In this document: positions 15,976-25,745 of the stretch, piece by piece
Position numbering within the stretch: position 1 is the first letter of the stretch
How the letters are laid out: the number at the start of each line of letters is the position of its first letter
Source: Sinorhizobium meliloti 4H41
Lineage (GTDB): Bacteria > Pseudomonadota > Alphaproteobacteria > Rhizobiales > Rhizobiaceae
Length of the DNA stretch: 64,000 nt
Direction: 5' to 3'
NCBI RefSeq assembly: GCF_000375585.1
Contig: NZ_AQWP01000001.1
Span: 62,001 to 126,000, forward strand
Notes under the pieces: generated by a model
Told to the model about the DNA's origin: nothing
Database searches by the model: none
The model's input: only the letters and a program-made list of their open reading frames with translations
Position numbers and translations under genes: made by a program

Positions 15976-16261
15976 CTGAGGTAATAGTGCGAATGTTGCA
16001 TTGCAGCATTGCGCCGGATGCAAGGCGGCGTTCAGCCTTCCAAGGGTGTGGAACCAGGAGGCCGGGATCGATGCAAGGTTTTGAACAATCTGCCTTTTTC
16101 GCAAGAGAGCTCTTAACTCCCCCTTAAATTGCCGCATTTAAAGTACAACGCATCGGGACCAGCGGACGGGGTGGAGCCTACCGCACGACAACGGCACGGC
16201 CGGGATCGCCTGGGGGCGATGTGCACCGGTCCGGCCCCCAAAGGGGATATTTCCTTCCGGC
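15976..16261. other. Intergenic region: small-RNA promoter side and pbp upstream region
   Basis: This 286-base stretch holds whatever promoter drives the minus-strand small RNA and the promoter of the PBP1A gene. I found no confident sigma-70 hexamer pair for either. An AT-rich patch at 16081-16145 is the most promoter-like part for the plus strand. Confidence 0.4.
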
Positions 16262-18517
16262 ATGGCGAGCGGCAAATCAGGACAGCGGATCGAGCCTTCC
16301 TTCGGCAGTAGCGACGACGGCGGCGACCTGCGCGTCGACGCGAGCGACCGCGTCTCGGGCGGCGGCAAGCCGAAGCGCGCCAAGTCGCCCGAACGCGGCG
16401 CCAGGCGAGAAAAGCCCGGCAGGCGCGCCGGCGGGCGCGGCTCCGGAAGAAGCGGCTCCGGCGGCGGGTTCTTCGGCCTCGTGCGGCGGCTCGCCTATTG
16501 GTGCATCGTGCTCGGCATATGGGGCGCGATCGGCGTCGGCGGCCTCGTGCTCTATTACGGGGCGCGCATGCCGAGCGCCACGAGCTGGTCGATCCCCGAA
16601 CGGCCGCCCAACGTCAAGATTCTCGCGGCGAATGGCGACATCATCGCCAACAGGGGCGCGACCGGCGGCGAGGCGGTCGCTCTCGAAGACATGTCGCCCT
16701 ATATCCCGCAGGCGGTGATCGCCATCGAGGATCGCCGCTTCTATTCGCATTTCGGAGTCGATCCGCTGGGGCTGGCGCGCGCCATGCTCACGAACGTCAT
16801 GAGCGGCCGCATGGTCCAGGGCGGCTCCACGCTCACCCAGCAGCTTGCCAAGAACCTGTTTCTCTCGCCGGAGCGGACGTTGGAGCGCAAGGTGCAGGAG
16901 GTGCTGCTCGCCTTTTGGCTGGAGCAGAAATACACCAAGGACCAGATCCTGGCGATGTATCTCAACCGCGTCTTCTTCGGGTCGAACGCCTATGGCGTCG
17001 AGGCGGCCTCCCGGCGTTACTTCAACAAGTCGGCGCGCGACGTCAATCTCGGCGAAGCGGCGCTGCTCGCAGGCCTTCTGAAGGCTCCCTCACGGCTGTC
17101 GCCGGCCCGAGACCCCGAAGCGGCGGAGGAGCGCGCACAGCTCGTGCTCGGCGCAATGCGCGAGGAAGGCTTCATCAGCGACTCCGAGATCAAGACGGCG
17201 ATGTCGCAGGCGCCGACACGGGCAAAGAGCTTCTGGTCCGGCGCCGAGCACTATGTCGCCGACATGGTGATGGACCAGCTCCCCGGCATGATCGGCGAAG
17301 TCACGCAAGACCTCGTCATCGATACGACCATCGACCTTGCGCTCGAGAAGAAGGCGGAGGAGGTGCTCGCCGAGAAGCTCGAGGCCGAGGGCGGCAAGCT
17401 CAACGCCTCCCAGGCGGCGCTCGTCTCGATCGACGGCACAGGCGCCATCCGCGCGCTCGTCGGCGGCAGGGACTATGCCGAAAGCCAGTTCGACCGCGCC
17501 TCCAAGGCGAAGCGCCAGCCTGGCTCGGCCTTCAAGCCCTTCGTCTACGCGGCGGCGCTCGAGATCGGCCGCACGCCGATGTCCGTGCGCAACGACGCGC
17601 CGGTCCGGATCGGCAACTGGACACCTGAAAACTATGATCAGAAATACCGCGGCGAGGTGACGCTCGCCGATGCGCTCGCCAATTCGCTGAACACCATCGC
17701 CGCCCAGCTCGTTATGGAGGTGGGGCCGCAGAACGTGGTCAAGCTCGCGCACCGGCTGGGCATAGATTCCGAGATGCAGGCCAATGCATCGATCGCGCTC
17801 GGCACGTCGGAAGTGACGCTGGTGGAGCTGACGTCCTCCTATGCGCCTTTCATGAATGGCGGCTTCAAGGCGACGCCGCACGTCATCCGACGCATCTCCG
17901 CCGCCGATGGCACCGTGCTTTACGAAAACACCTACGACAACCCGCCGCGGGTGCTCGATCCGGCGATCGTCAGCGAAATGAACCGGATGATGGTGCGCGT
18001 GCTGACGGACGGCACCGGCAAAAATGCGCGCCTGCCGGGCTGGGAGGCGGCCGGGAAGACCGGAACGACGCAGTCCTTCCGCGACGCACTGTTCGTCGGC
18101 TACACCTCCAACCTCGCGACCGGCATCTGGTTCGGCAACGACGACGGAAAATTCATGAAGAAGGTCACCGGCGGCGGCCTTCCCGCCCGGGCCTGGCACG
18201 ATTTCATGGTTGCGGCGCATGAGGGTCTTTCGCCGTCGCCGCTCTTCGGCACGACGGGCGTGCAGCCGGTCTTCGACGAGGGCGGCATCGCTGCTGCCGG
18301 CGAAATGCCGGCCGAGGGTTTCGGCACGGGTAATCCCGACGTCTTTCCCGAGCGCCCGGCAGGCATGGACGGCGTCGAAAGCATGGACGGCATGGCCGCG
18401 GTCGATCAGGTCCGGCCTGCAGAACAGGCCGGAGGACCAGTCCCGCCGGCCGGCGTCGGAGAGACCACCGGTGGGACCCGCCGAACGACGCTGTTCGACC
18501 TGCTGACCGGCGGTTGA
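16262..18517 (+). CDS. Class A penicillin-binding protein (PBP1A-like), bifunctional
   Basis: The 751-residue protein polymerises and cross-links peptidoglycan. It has a basic, Gly/Arg-rich cytoplasmic tail (about 1-72), one membrane anchor (about 75-100), then a family-51 glycosyltransferase (EDRRFYSHFGVD with the catalytic Glu; GGSTLTQQLAKN; QILAMYLNRVFFG). The transpeptidase has the active-site motif SAFK in QPGSAFKPF, SLN in ANSLNTIA and KTGT in AGKTGTTQ. All catalytic motifs are intact. The C-terminus ends in an acidic, Gly/Pro-rich low-complexity tail. It is transcribed ahead of dnaK with about 215 bases between. Confidence 0.92.
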   Translation: MASGKSGQRIEPSFGSSDDGGDLRVDASDRVSGGGKPKRAKSPERGARREKPGRRAGGRGSGRSGSGGGFFGLVRRLAYWCIVLGIWGAIGVGGLVLYYGARMPSATSWSIPERPPNVKILAANGDIIANRGATGGEAVALEDMSPYIPQAVIAIEDRRFYSHFGVDPLGLARAMLTNVMSGRMVQGGSTLTQQLAKNLFLSPERTLERKVQEVLLAFWLEQKYTKDQILAMYLNRVFFGSNAYGVEAASRRYFNKSARDVNLGEAALLAGLLKAPSRLSPARDPEAAEERAQLVLGAMREEGFISDSEIKTAMSQAPTRAKSFWSGAEHYVADMVMDQLPGMIGEVTQDLVIDTTIDLALEKKAEEVLAEKLEAEGGKLNASQAALVSIDGTGAIRALVGGRDYAESQFDRASKAKRQPGSAFKPFVYAAALEIGRTPMSVRNDAPVRIGNWTPENYDQKYRGEVTLADALANSLNTIAAQLVMEVGPQNVVKLAHRLGIDSEMQANASIALGTSEVTLVELTSSYAPFMNGGFKATPHVIRRISAADGTVLYENTYDNPPRVLDPAIVSEMNRMMVRVLTDGTGKNARLPGWEAAGKTGTTQSFRDALFVGYTSNLATGIWFGNDDGKFMKKVTGGGLPARAWHDFMVAAHEGLSPSPLFGTTGVQPVFDEGGIAAAGEMPAEGFGTGNPDVFPERPAGMDGVESMDGMAAVDQVRPAEQAGGPVPPAGVGETTGGTRRTTLFDLLTGG

Positions 18518-18591
18518 ACCAGCGGCAGCGGGCCCCGTCGGGTGTTTGTGGATGACGGCTTGCATTTGCCGTCGTTCCCCCCGCAGAATGC

Positions 18592-18620
18592 CTTGCAGTC
18601 CGAAACGCCGGTCCTTATAT
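18592..18620 (+). promoter_or_regulatory. Putative promoter upstream of dnaK
   Basis: CTTGCA (18592-18597) and CTTATA (18614-18619) are separated by 16 bases, about 113 bases before the dnaK start. The C-rich -10 (CCTTATAT) would suit a heat-shock sigma factor (RpoH) as well as sigma-70. Which factor uses it cannot be read from sequence. Confidence 0.45.
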
Positions 18621-18732
18621 ACGCCGCATCGATGCAGCCGCGGCTGCGATGAAAGACAAAGACCATCCCGTTAGGGGCTGTCCCACGAATGCCTGACCGG
18701 GTTCCGACAGTCCGCTGCAAGGAGAGAACGAC

Positions 18733-20658
18733 ATGGCTAAAGTTATTGGTATTGACCTGGGAACGACCAACTCCTGCGTCTCCGTCATGGACGGCAAGGA
18801 CGCGAAGGTGATCGAGAATGCGGAGGGCGCGCGTACGACCCCCTCCATGGTGGCATTCACCGAAGACGGCGAACGTCTCGTCGGCCAGCCGGCCAAGCGC
18901 CAGGCGGTGACCAATCCCGAAAACACGCTTTTTGCGATCAAGCGCCTGATCGGCCGCACCTTCGAGGATCCCACCACCCAGAAGGATAAGGGGATGGTCC
19001 CCTACAAGATCGTCAAGGCAGACAATGGCGACGCCTGGGTCGAAGCCCACGGCACCAGCTACTCTCCGTCGCAGATCTCCGCGATGATCCTTCAGAAGAT
19101 GAAGGAAACGGCCGAGTCCTATCTCGGTGAAAAGGTCGAAAAGGCCGTCATCACCGTTCCGGCCTACTTCAACGACGCACAGCGCCAGGCCACGAAGGAT
19201 GCCGGCAAGATCGCCGGTCTCGACGTGCTGCGCATCATCAACGAGCCGACCGCAGCGGCCCTTGCCTACGGCCTCGACAAGAAGGAAGGCAAGACGATCG
19301 CCGTCTACGATCTTGGCGGCGGCACGTTCGACATCTCGGTCCTGGAAATCGGCGACGGCGTCTTCGAAGTGAAGTCGACCAACGGCGACACCTTCCTTGG
19401 CGGTGAAGACTTCGACATGCGCCTCGTCGAATATCTTGCCTCCGAGTTCAAGAAGGAGCAGGGCATCGACCTCAAGAACGACAAGCTCGCGCTGCAGCGC
19501 CTGAAGGAAGCTGCCGAAAAGGCGAAGATCGAACTCTCGTCCTCGCAGCAGACCGAAATCAACCTGCCGTTCATCACGGCGGACGCTTCCGGTCCGAAGC
19601 ACCTGACGATGAAGCTGTCCCGCGCCAAATTCGAGAGCCTGGTCGAAGACCTGATCCAGAAGACCATCGCGCCCTGCAAGGCCGCGCTCAAGGATGCCGG
19701 CGTTTCGGCTGCCGAGATCGACGAAGTCGTTCTCGTCGGCGGCATGACCCGCATGCCGAAGGTTCAGGAAACGGTGAAGCAGCTTTTCGGCAAGGAGCCG
19801 CACAAGGGTGTCAACCCGGATGAAGTGGTTGCCATGGGCGCCGCGATCCAGGCCGGCGTTCTGCAGGGCGACGTCAAGGACGTGCTGCTGCTGGACGTCA
19901 CCCCGCTCTCGCTCGGTATCGAAACGCTCGGCGGCGTCTTCACCCGCCTGATCGAGCGCAACACGACGATCCCGACGAAGAAGAGCCAGGTCTTCTCGAC
20001 GGCCGACGACAACCAGTCCGCCGTGACGATCCGCGTCTCGCAGGGCGAGCGTGAAATGGCGGCCGACAACAAGCTGCTCGGCCAGTTCGATCTCGTCGGC
20101 ATTCCGCCGGCACCGCGCGGCGTGCCGCAGATCGAGGTCACGTTCGACATCGATGCGAACGGCATCGTCCAGGTGTCCGCCAAGGACAAGGGCACGGGCA
20201 AGGAGCACCAGATCCGCATCCAGGCCTCGGGTGGTCTTTCCGACGCCGAGATCGAGAAGATGGTCAAGGATGCCGAAGCCAATGCGGAAGCCGACAAGAA
20301 GCGCCGCGAAGGCGTAGAGGCCAAGAACCAGGCCGAAAGCCTGATCCATTCTTCGGAGAAGTCGCTCCAGGAGCATGGCGACAAGGTTTCCGAGACGGAC
20401 CGCAAGGCGATCGAGGATGCGATCGCAGCGCTCAAGAGCTCCGTCGAAGCTTCCGAACCGGACGCCGAGGACATCAAGGCCAAGACCAATACCCTCATGG
20501 AAGTCTCCATGAAGCTCGGTCAGGCGATCTATGAGGCTCAGCAGACGGACGCCGCCCATGCGGATGCCGCCGCCGACGCCAAGCGCTCCGGCGATGACGT
20601 GGTCGACGCCGACTACGAGGAAGTCAAGGACGAAGACGACCGTAAGCGGTCGGCCTGA
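18733..20658 (+). CDS. dnaK: Chaperone DnaK (Hsp70)
   Basis: The 641-residue ATP-dependent chaperone shows all Hsp70 signatures: [11 protein letters not shown] (residues 5-15), [19 protein letters not shown] (phosphate 2 loop), and [14 protein letters not shown] (adenosine region). The substrate-binding domain begins after the [14 protein letters not shown] linker. The C-terminus is acidic with conserved [11 protein letters not shown]. It works with the downstream DnaJ in folding and the heat-shock response. AAGGAGAGAACGAC precedes the ATG, and a strong terminator follows, so dnaJ has its own promoter at least in part. Confidence 0.99.
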   Translation: MAKVIGIDLGTTNSCVSVMDGKDAKVIENAEGARTTPSMVAFTEDGERLVGQPAKRQAVTNPENTLFAIKRLIGRTFEDPTTQKDKGMVPYKIVKADNGDAWVEAHGTSYSPSQISAMILQKMKETAESYLGEKVEKAVITVPAYFNDAQRQATKDAGKIAGLDVLRIINEPTAAALAYGLDKKEGKTIAVYDLGGGTFDISVLEIGDGVFEVKSTNGDTFLGGEDFDMRLVEYLASEFKKEQGIDLKNDKLALQRLKEAAEKAKIELSSSQQTEINLPFITADASGPKHLTMKLSRAKFESLVEDLIQKTIAPCKAALKDAGVSAAEIDEVVLVGGMTRMPKVQETVKQLFGKEPHKGVNPDEVVAMGAAIQAGVLQGDVKDVLLLDVTPLSLGIETLGGVFTRLIERNTTIPTKKSQVFSTADDNQSAVTIRVSQGEREMAADNKLLGQFDLVGIPPAPRGVPQIEVTFDIDANGIVQVSAKDKGTGKEHQIRIQASGGLSDAEIEKMVKDAEANAEADKKRREGVEAKNQAESLIHSSEKSLQEHGDKVSETDRKAIEDAIAALKSSVEASEPDAEDIKAKTNTLMEVSMKLGQAIYEAQQTDAAHADAAADAKRSGDDVVDADYEEVKDEDDRKRSA

Positions 20659-20681
20659 CGGCTTCGCCTTTCGATGAACGG

Positions 20682-20707
20682 GCCCGGGAGCAATCCCGGG
20701 CTTTTTT
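20682..20707 (+). terminator. Rho-independent terminator after dnaK
   Basis: Perfect 8-bp stem GCCCGGGA (20682-20689) / TCCCGGGC (20694-20701), then TTTTTT (20702-20707), 24 bases after the dnaK stop codon. Confidence 0.85.
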
Positions 20708-20930
20708 ATAGATGGTTCATGGGCTGCAGCCCCAGCGTGGAAGCGAACCGACCCTGCGCAGGAAAGTGGCTGCGAAACCGCCGTTTTCCGACAAAAAACG
20801 GCTTCCGCCCCGACTTGGCTATGGTATCGCGCTTAAAGGTTTACTAAATCCTGTGGCAAGATAATCAGGCAGCCGTCGGATCCTTCGCGCTGGCAAGCCC
20901 TGTCGCTGATAACAGGACGATCTTTGAAGC

Positions 20931-22070
20931 ATGAAACGTGATCTTTACGAAACGCTTGGCGTTCAAAAAAACGCGGACGAAAAGGAGCTGAAGAGCGCCT
21001 TTCGCAAACTCGCGATGAAATATCACCCGGACAGGAATCCCGGCGACCAGGAATCGGAAAAGTCCTTCAAGGAAATCAACGAAGCCTATGAGACGCTGAA
21101 GGACCCGCAGAAACGGGCAGCCTATGACCGCTACGGCCATGCGGCCTTCGAGCAGGGCGGCATGGGCGGAGGCTTCGGCAACGGCTTCGCCGGCGGCGGA
21201 GCGCACGGCTTCTCCGATATTTTCGAGGACATCTTCGGCGAGATGATGGGTGGCCGTCAGCGCCGCTCGTCCGGCGGACGCGAGCGCGGCGCGGACCTGC
21301 GCTACAACATGGAGATTTCGCTCGAGGAGGCCTATTCCGGCAAGACGGCGCAGATCCGCGTGCCGACGTCGATCACCTGCGACGTCTGCACCGGCACGGG
21401 CGCCAAGCCCGGTACCAGCCCGAAGACCTGCGGCACCTGTCAGGGTACCGGCCGCGTCCGCGCGGCCCAGGGCTTCTTCTCGATCGAGCGGACCTGCCCG
21501 ACCTGCGGCGGCCGCGGCCAGACGATCGCCGACCCTTGCACCAAATGCCACGGCCAGGGCCGCGTCGTGGAGGAGCGGACGCTCTCGGTCAACATTCCGG
21601 CCGGTATCGAGGACGGCACGCGCATCCGGCTTTCCGGCGAGGGCGAGGCCGGCCTTCGCGGCGGCCCGGCGGGCGACCTCTACATCTTCCTCTCGGTCAA
21701 GCCGCATGAGTTCTATCAGCGCGACGGCGCGGATCTCTATTGCGCCGTGCCGATCTCCATGACGACGGCGGCGCTCGGCGGCAAGTTCGACGTCACCACG
21801 CTCGACGGTACCAAATCGCGCGTGACCGTGCCGGAAGGCACGCAGGCCGGCAAGCAGTTCCGCCTCAAGGGCAAGGGCATGCCGGTGCTGCGCTCCAGCC
21901 AGACGGGCGATCTCTATATCCAGATTCAAATCGAAACGCCGCAGAAGCTCACCAAGCGCCAACGCGAGTTGCTGCAGGAATTCGAGCAGATCTCGTCCAA
22001 GGAGAACAATCCCGAATCGACGGGCTTCTTCTCCCGGATGAAGGATTTCTTCGATACGCTGAGCGATTGA
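20931..22070 (+). CDS. dnaJ: Chaperone DnaJ (Hsp40)
   Basis: The 379-residue co-chaperone has an N-terminal J domain with KYHPDRN (about residues 33-39), a Gly/Phe-rich linker ([17 protein letters not shown]), and four CxxCxGxG zinc repeats: [24 protein letters not shown] and CTKCHGQG. C-terminal substrate-binding domains follow. It stimulates DnaK ATP hydrolysis and delivers clients. It lies 272 bases after dnaK, beyond a terminator, as in other rhizobia. Confidence 0.98.
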   Translation: MKRDLYETLGVQKNADEKELKSAFRKLAMKYHPDRNPGDQESEKSFKEINEAYETLKDPQKRAAYDRYGHAAFEQGGMGGGFGNGFAGGGAHGFSDIFEDIFGEMMGGRQRRSSGGRERGADLRYNMEISLEEAYSGKTAQIRVPTSITCDVCTGTGAKPGTSPKTCGTCQGTGRVRAAQGFFSIERTCPTCGGRGQTIADPCTKCHGQGRVVEERTLSVNIPAGIEDGTRIRLSGEGEAGLRGGPAGDLYIFLSVKPHEFYQRDGADLYCAVPISMTTAALGGKFDVTTLDGTKSRVTVPEGTQAGKQFRLKGKGMPVLRSSQTGDLYIQIQIETPQKLTKRQRELLQEFEQISSKENNPESTGFFSRMKDFFDTLSD

Positions 22071-22090
22071 GGTAACGTCTCGGATGTTGC

Positions 22091-22170
22091 GCCTTCCCCT
22101 GTGCGGCCGCTTGGGGAAGGGGCCTGTGACTGCGCGGCTTGTCCCTTCTCCGGTGAAACCGGCAGAAGGT
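22091..22170. repeat. RIME-like intergenic element with two hairpins
   Basis: Hairpin CCTTCCCC/GGGGAAGG (22092-22120) is followed by CCTTCTCCGGT/ACCGGCAGAAGG (22144-22169). The CCTTCTCC...AGAAGG hallmark recurs at 33.66 kb and 44.29 kb in this window. Being between dnaJ and a convergent gene, it may also terminate transcription. Confidence 0.55.
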
Positions 22171-22224
22171 GGCGGCAGCCGGAGGAGGGCCCGTTCGGCG
22201 GTCCCCCTGCATGGCGCCATCCGC

Positions 22225-23109
22225 CTATATTGCAGCTGAAACCAATTGCCACAGGCCGGCGGCGATGAGCAGCGTGCCCGCAATACGGGAGAGGAGGCGG
22301 CCCGGGAAGAAGACCTTCTCCGCCAGCACGAAGATGGCGATTGCCGCAATCCAGAGCACATTCATGATGCCGCCGACGAAAAGAAGCGTCATCAGCGCCC
22401 AGCAGCAGCCGATGCAATAGAGCCCGTGGCGCAAGCCCAGTCCGACGGCTCCCGCCGGGTCGCGGCGAAAGCCGCCGTGGCGCTGCAGGAACACGATCGG
22501 CGCCTGACATTGGCTGAGGCAGGAATCCTTGAGCGGCGTCCATTGGTAAAGACCCGCGACGATCAACACGGCACCGCTGAAGATGCGACTGGCGCTTGCC
22601 AGCGCCGGCGACAGCAGGGTTCCCTCCATGAGCCATTGCCCAAGCGTCGCGGCAAGCGCAAATCCCACCCAGGCAAGGAGATAGCCGCCGGCGAAAAAAC
22701 CGGTCGCCGCAAAGGGCTTGCCCTCTTTCCGGCTTTGCCGGCCGACCCGGGCATAGAGCAGGATCATCGGCGTTGCCGAAGGCAGCATCATGCCGACCAT
22801 CATCACGATCCACATGGTCAGGGTGACGCCGGCTTCTACGGAACTCCAGGGACGTGGTGAAATGCCGAGGACGGTGCCGAGCGACAGGGCGGCGCCGGCG
22901 TCCATCTCCATGCCGTCCATCTCCATGGCAGGGTCCATCCGCATGTCCGCTCCCATGCCGGGACCGGACATGCTCATGCCATCAATGTTCATGGCTGCTG
23001 CCAGCCAAAGAGTGTATGTCCAGGCGATCACCGTCAATGCGGCGAGCGACACTGCCACGATGACGCGATCCCGTCTGAGCAGGCTTTCAAGCGCGGTGTC
23101 GGCCGGCAT
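22225..23109 (-). CDS. DUF2182 polytopic membrane protein with Met-rich loop
   Basis: The 294-residue protein has about six membrane helices. Between helices one and two a loop (residues 40-70) contains ten methionines among Asp and Gly residues, the kind of segment that binds copper or silver in periplasmic metal proteins. MIVMMVGMMLPSATP and the late GLRHGLYCIGCCWALM are the family's conserved blocks; the CIGCC cysteines could also bind metal. The family is annotated only as a predicted metal-binding membrane protein. It starts 4 bases after the DUF1326 gene stops, so the two are co-transcribed. Confidence 0.85.
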   Translation of the reverse strand: MPADTALESLLRRDRVIVAVSLAALTVIAWTYTLWLAAAMNIDGMSMSGPGMGADMRMDPAMEMDGMEMDAGAALSLGTVLGISPRPWSSVEAGVTLTMWIVMMVGMMLPSATPMILLYARVGRQSRKEGKPFAATGFFAGGYLLAWVGFALAATLGQWLMEGTLLSPALASASRIFSGAVLIVAGLYQWTPLKDSCLSQCQAPIVFLQRHGGFRRDPAGAVGLGLRHGLYCIGCCWALMTLLFVGGIMNVLWIAAIAIFVLAEKVFFPGRLLSRIAGTLLIAAGLWQLVSAAI

Positions 23110-23113
23110 GACG

Positions 23114-23749
23114 TCAGTGAACCACGCCGCTTCCGGTCATGTGCAGATTGGCGAAGTGGGCGTGCGAATCCGCGAGCGAAACTGCCAGCGGCCCGCTCGT
23201 CTCGGCCCAGCCGCGCCCCACCTCGCAGCGGTCGTATTCGAAACCGTGCGGAAGGTTGATGCGGGCGTGGTGCTCCTCACCGGTCACCGGATTGACGATG
23301 GGCTCGCCGCGAGCCTCCATCCAACCCGGAATGTTGACGCGCGCGGAGCGCCTTTCGACGTCGATCTCGAAATCGATCGGCGCGAAAACCGGTTCGTGGA
23401 AGGTCTCGAAAGTCGTCGCGAACACCTGGAAGAAGGTGGCGCCGGGCTCGGTGTCCTGGCCGCTCATGATCCGTAGCAGCGCCTCCCGCTGCTCGTCGGA
23501 GGCACGCTCGTCGATGATCGGAACCACCGCGCCCCTGCCCTCGTGAATGGCACCGGGCCAGGATACGATCATGCCGCACCTCAAGCCGTCGAGCCGGGTG
23601 TCGCCATGGTATCCCTCGTCGATATCGACGACCCCGATCGCGCGGCAATGCCCCTCGGTAGGCAGTGCGTTAAACTGGCACGGGCAGCCATAGGCGCAGT
23701 TGCAATGGATGAATTCGCGGCCCTTGATCGTCCACTCGACGTCCGTCAT
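23114..23749 (-). CDS. DUF1326 cysteine-motif protein
   Basis: The 211-residue protein has no signal peptide. Its hallmark is HCNCAYGCPCQFN near the N-terminus, giving Cys16, Cys18, Cys22 and Cys24, with Cys35 close by; this is likely a metal or cluster site. The rest is a beta-rich domain of unknown function. The start at 23749 follows GAGGAGGAAACG; a longer frame upstream has no ribosome site. It forms a two-gene unit with the membrane protein DUF2182, a pairing that suggests they handle the same metal or substrate on the two sides of the membrane. Confidence 0.85.
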   Translation of the reverse strand: MTDVEWTIKGREFIHCNCAYGCPCQFNALPTEGHCRAIGVVDIDEGYHGDTRLDGLRCGMIVSWPGAIHEGRGAVVPIIDERASDEQREALLRIMSGQDTEPGATFFQVFATTFETFHEPVFAPIDFEIDVERRSARVNIPGWMEARGEPIVNPVTGEEHHARINLPHGFEYDRCEVGRGWAETSGPLAVSLADSHAHFANLHMTGSGVVH

Positions 23750-23863
23750 CGTTTCCTCCTCAGATACGATGGAAGTTTCACTCTCCTCCGAATGCAATTC
23801 TATTAGATGGCGGGAATATACTCCCCGCCGACGGCAATGCCAACGGGGTGCCTCGCGAAAGCG

Positions 23864-24868
23864 TCAGGCGATGAGGTCCACGGCGAAATAGCAGAGCGCC
23901 GAGATCAACGCTGCCGCCGGCATGGTGATCACCCACGCGACGACGATGTTGCCGGCGAGCCCCCACCGCACCGCCGATACCCGCCTCGCCGCGCCGACGC
24001 CGATGATCGCGCCGGTGATCGTGTGGGTGGTCGAAACCGGAATGCCGAGCCAGGTCGCCGCGAACAGCGTGATGGCACCGCCCGTCTCCGCGCAGAAGCC
24101 CTGCATCGGGTTGAGTTTGGTGATCTTCGAGCCCATCGTGTGGACGATCCTCCAGCCGCCGAAGAGCGTGCCGAGCGCGATCGCCGCCTGGCATGTGATG
24201 ACCACCCAGAAGGGCACGTAGAATTCCGAGCCGAGATAGCCCTGCGAGAAGAGAAGCACGGCAATGATGCCCATGGTCTTCTGCGCATCGTTGCCGCCAT
24301 GGCCGAGCGAATAGAGGGAGGCCGAAACGAATTGCAGCACCCGGAAGGTGCTGTCGACGGCGAAGGGCGTCTGGCGGACGAAGACCCAGGAGACGATCAG
24401 GATCAACAGCAGTGCCAGAACGAAGCCGATGCCCGGCGACATGACGATGGCGCCGGCCGTCTTCAGGAGTCCTTGCCAGACGATCGAGCTGAAACCGGTC
24501 TTGGCCAGCCCGGCACCGACGAGGCCGCCGATGAGCGCGTGCGAGGAACTCGACGGGATGCCGAAGACCCAGGTGACGATGTTCCAGGTGATTGCGCCCA
24601 TCAGCGCCGCGAAGATCACCTGCGGCGTGACGATACCCGGATCGATGATGCCCGTTCCAAGCGTTTCGGCGACGTGCAGTCCGAAGAAGAGGAAGGCGAT
24701 GAAGTTGAAGAACGCCGCCCAGAAAACAGCATATTGCGGCCGGAGCACGCGAGTCGAAACGATGGTCGCGATCGAATTGGCCGCATCGTGCAAGCCGTTG
24801 AGGAAGTCGAAGAAAAGCGCGACGGCAATGAGCCCCACGAGCAGCGGGAAGGCGAGCGTCGCATCCAT
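23864..24868 (-). CDS. pit: Low-affinity inorganic phosphate transporter (PiT family)
   Basis: The 334-residue membrane protein has the duplicated PiT signature: GLHDAANSIATIVSTRVL in the first half and GGNDAQKTMGII in the second. SSSSHALIGGLVGAG and VSTTHTITGAIIGVG are repeated helical hairpins. It imports metal-phosphate by proton symport. Its start codon overlaps the stop of the upstream DUF47 gene by one base (TGATG), so translation is coupled. In S. meliloti the orfA-pit operon is repressed by PhoB under phosphate limitation, and a PHO-box-like site lies upstream here. Confidence 0.95.
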   Translation of the reverse strand: MDATLAFPLLVGLIAVALFFDFLNGLHDAANSIATIVSTRVLRPQYAVFWAAFFNFIAFLFFGLHVAETLGTGIIDPGIVTPQVIFAALMGAITWNIVTWVFGIPSSSSHALIGGLVGAGLAKTGFSSIVWQGLLKTAGAIVMSPGIGFVLALLLILIVSWVFVRQTPFAVDSTFRVLQFVSASLYSLGHGGNDAQKTMGIIAVLLFSQGYLGSEFYVPFWVVITCQAAIALGTLFGGWRIVHTMGSKITKLNPMQGFCAETGGAITLFAATWLGIPVSTTHTITGAIIGVGAARRVSAVRWGLAGNIVVAWVITMPAAALISALCYFAVDLIA

Positions 24869-25512
24869 CAGACGTTCTCGATCACGATGCCGCTGATTTC
24901 GTTTGCCACGTCCTCGAAGCGGTCGACGACCTTTTCCAGTTCGCCGTAGATCTCGCTGCCGATGATATAGGCCATAGGATTGGAAGCGCCGTGGCGCTGG
25001 AAGAGATCCTTCAAGCCCTGCTCGTGGAGCTGGTCGGATCTATCCTCGACATGCGTCACCTCCTCGGCGATGGCGCCGAGGCGATGGGCATTGGCGCCGA
25101 TCCGACTGAGGAGCGGAATGGCCTCGGCGACCAGATGGGCGGCCTCGACGACCGCCGCGCCCATGGCCTGCATGCCGGGGTCGAAGCTCTTCTGTTCGTA
25201 GAGCCGGATCGTTTTCACCGTCTTGTGCATCATGTCGATCGCATCGTCCATCGACTGGATGAGATCCTTGATGTCGCCGCGGTCGAAGGGGGTGATGAAG
25301 CTGCGGCGGACGGCCAGCAGAACCTCGCGGGTGATCTCGTCGGCCTCGTTCTCGAGCGCGACGATGCGGTCGCAATGGCTTTCGATGTCAGGACCGCCGG
25401 CAAGCAGCGCGTTCAGCGCCTCCGCCGCACCCATGACGGTGCGCGAATGGTCGGCGAAGAGGTCGAAGAAACGGTCTTCCCGGGGGAGGAGCTTGCGAAA
25501 CAGGCCGAGCAT
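24868..25512 (-). CDS. DUF47 (PhoU-like) phosphate transport accessory protein, OrfA
   Basis: The 214-residue all-helical protein belongs to the DUF47/PhoU-related family that is co-encoded with PiT transporters and modulates their activity. Conserved blocks are LLPREDRFFDLF near the N-terminus and FITPFDRGDIKDLIQSMDDAID in the middle, which carries an acidic metal-binding ExxxD-type pattern. The ATG at 25512 gives the family N-terminus MLGLFRKLLP; a TTG at 25527 is the only in-frame alternative. It precedes pit with a one-base overlap. Confidence 0.92.
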   Translation of the reverse strand: MLGLFRKLLPREDRFFDLFADHSRTVMGAAEALNALLAGGPDIESHCDRIVALENEADEITREVLLAVRRSFITPFDRGDIKDLIQSMDDAIDMMHKTVKTIRLYEQKSFDPGMQAMGAAVVEAAHLVAEAIPLLSRIGANAHRLGAIAEEVTHVEDRSDQLHEQGLKDLFQRHGASNPMAYIIGSEIYGELEKVVDRFEDVANEISGIVIENV

Positions 25513-25534
25513 CAGGGATCCATCCAACTGTCGA

Positions 25535-25556
25535 TTGTCACGCAGTTGTCATATTG
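25535..25556. promoter_or_regulatory. PHO-box-like PhoB site upstream of orfA-pit
   Basis: Two 11-bp direct repeats, TTGTCACGCAG (25535-25545) and TTGTCATATTG (25546-25556), match the PHO box pattern of tandem (C/T)TGTCA hexamers spaced 11 bp. The site sits 23 bases before the DUF47 start, a position suited to repression. Confidence 0.65.
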
Positions 25557-25745
25557 TACTTGCGCGCTCGGGGAAAGTTCCGGTGCGGCCGAAAAAAAGG
25601 GCTTTCCCACAGGCGATTGGGCGGCAATGCGCAGCCCGGACACGGAATTGCCGCGGGCCGTGGAGAGGCAGACGGAACGCCCTTTCCGCCTTGCCTTGGC
25701 CCGGCTTTCATCCTACCTGACAGCAACGTCGAATTCGGACCCGCA

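Noticed and set aside
15722..16009. N-terminal extension of the DMT transporter
   Set aside because: It would translate the small-RNA hairpins; the membrane protein starts properly at 15721.
18406..20559. 717-codon open frame antisense to dnaK
   Set aside because: Shadow of third-position GC bias in dnaK; no ribosome site and no domain.
25554..25745. N-terminal extension of RecF
   Set aside because: The family N-terminus begins at 25746 and the extension crosses the orfA promoter.
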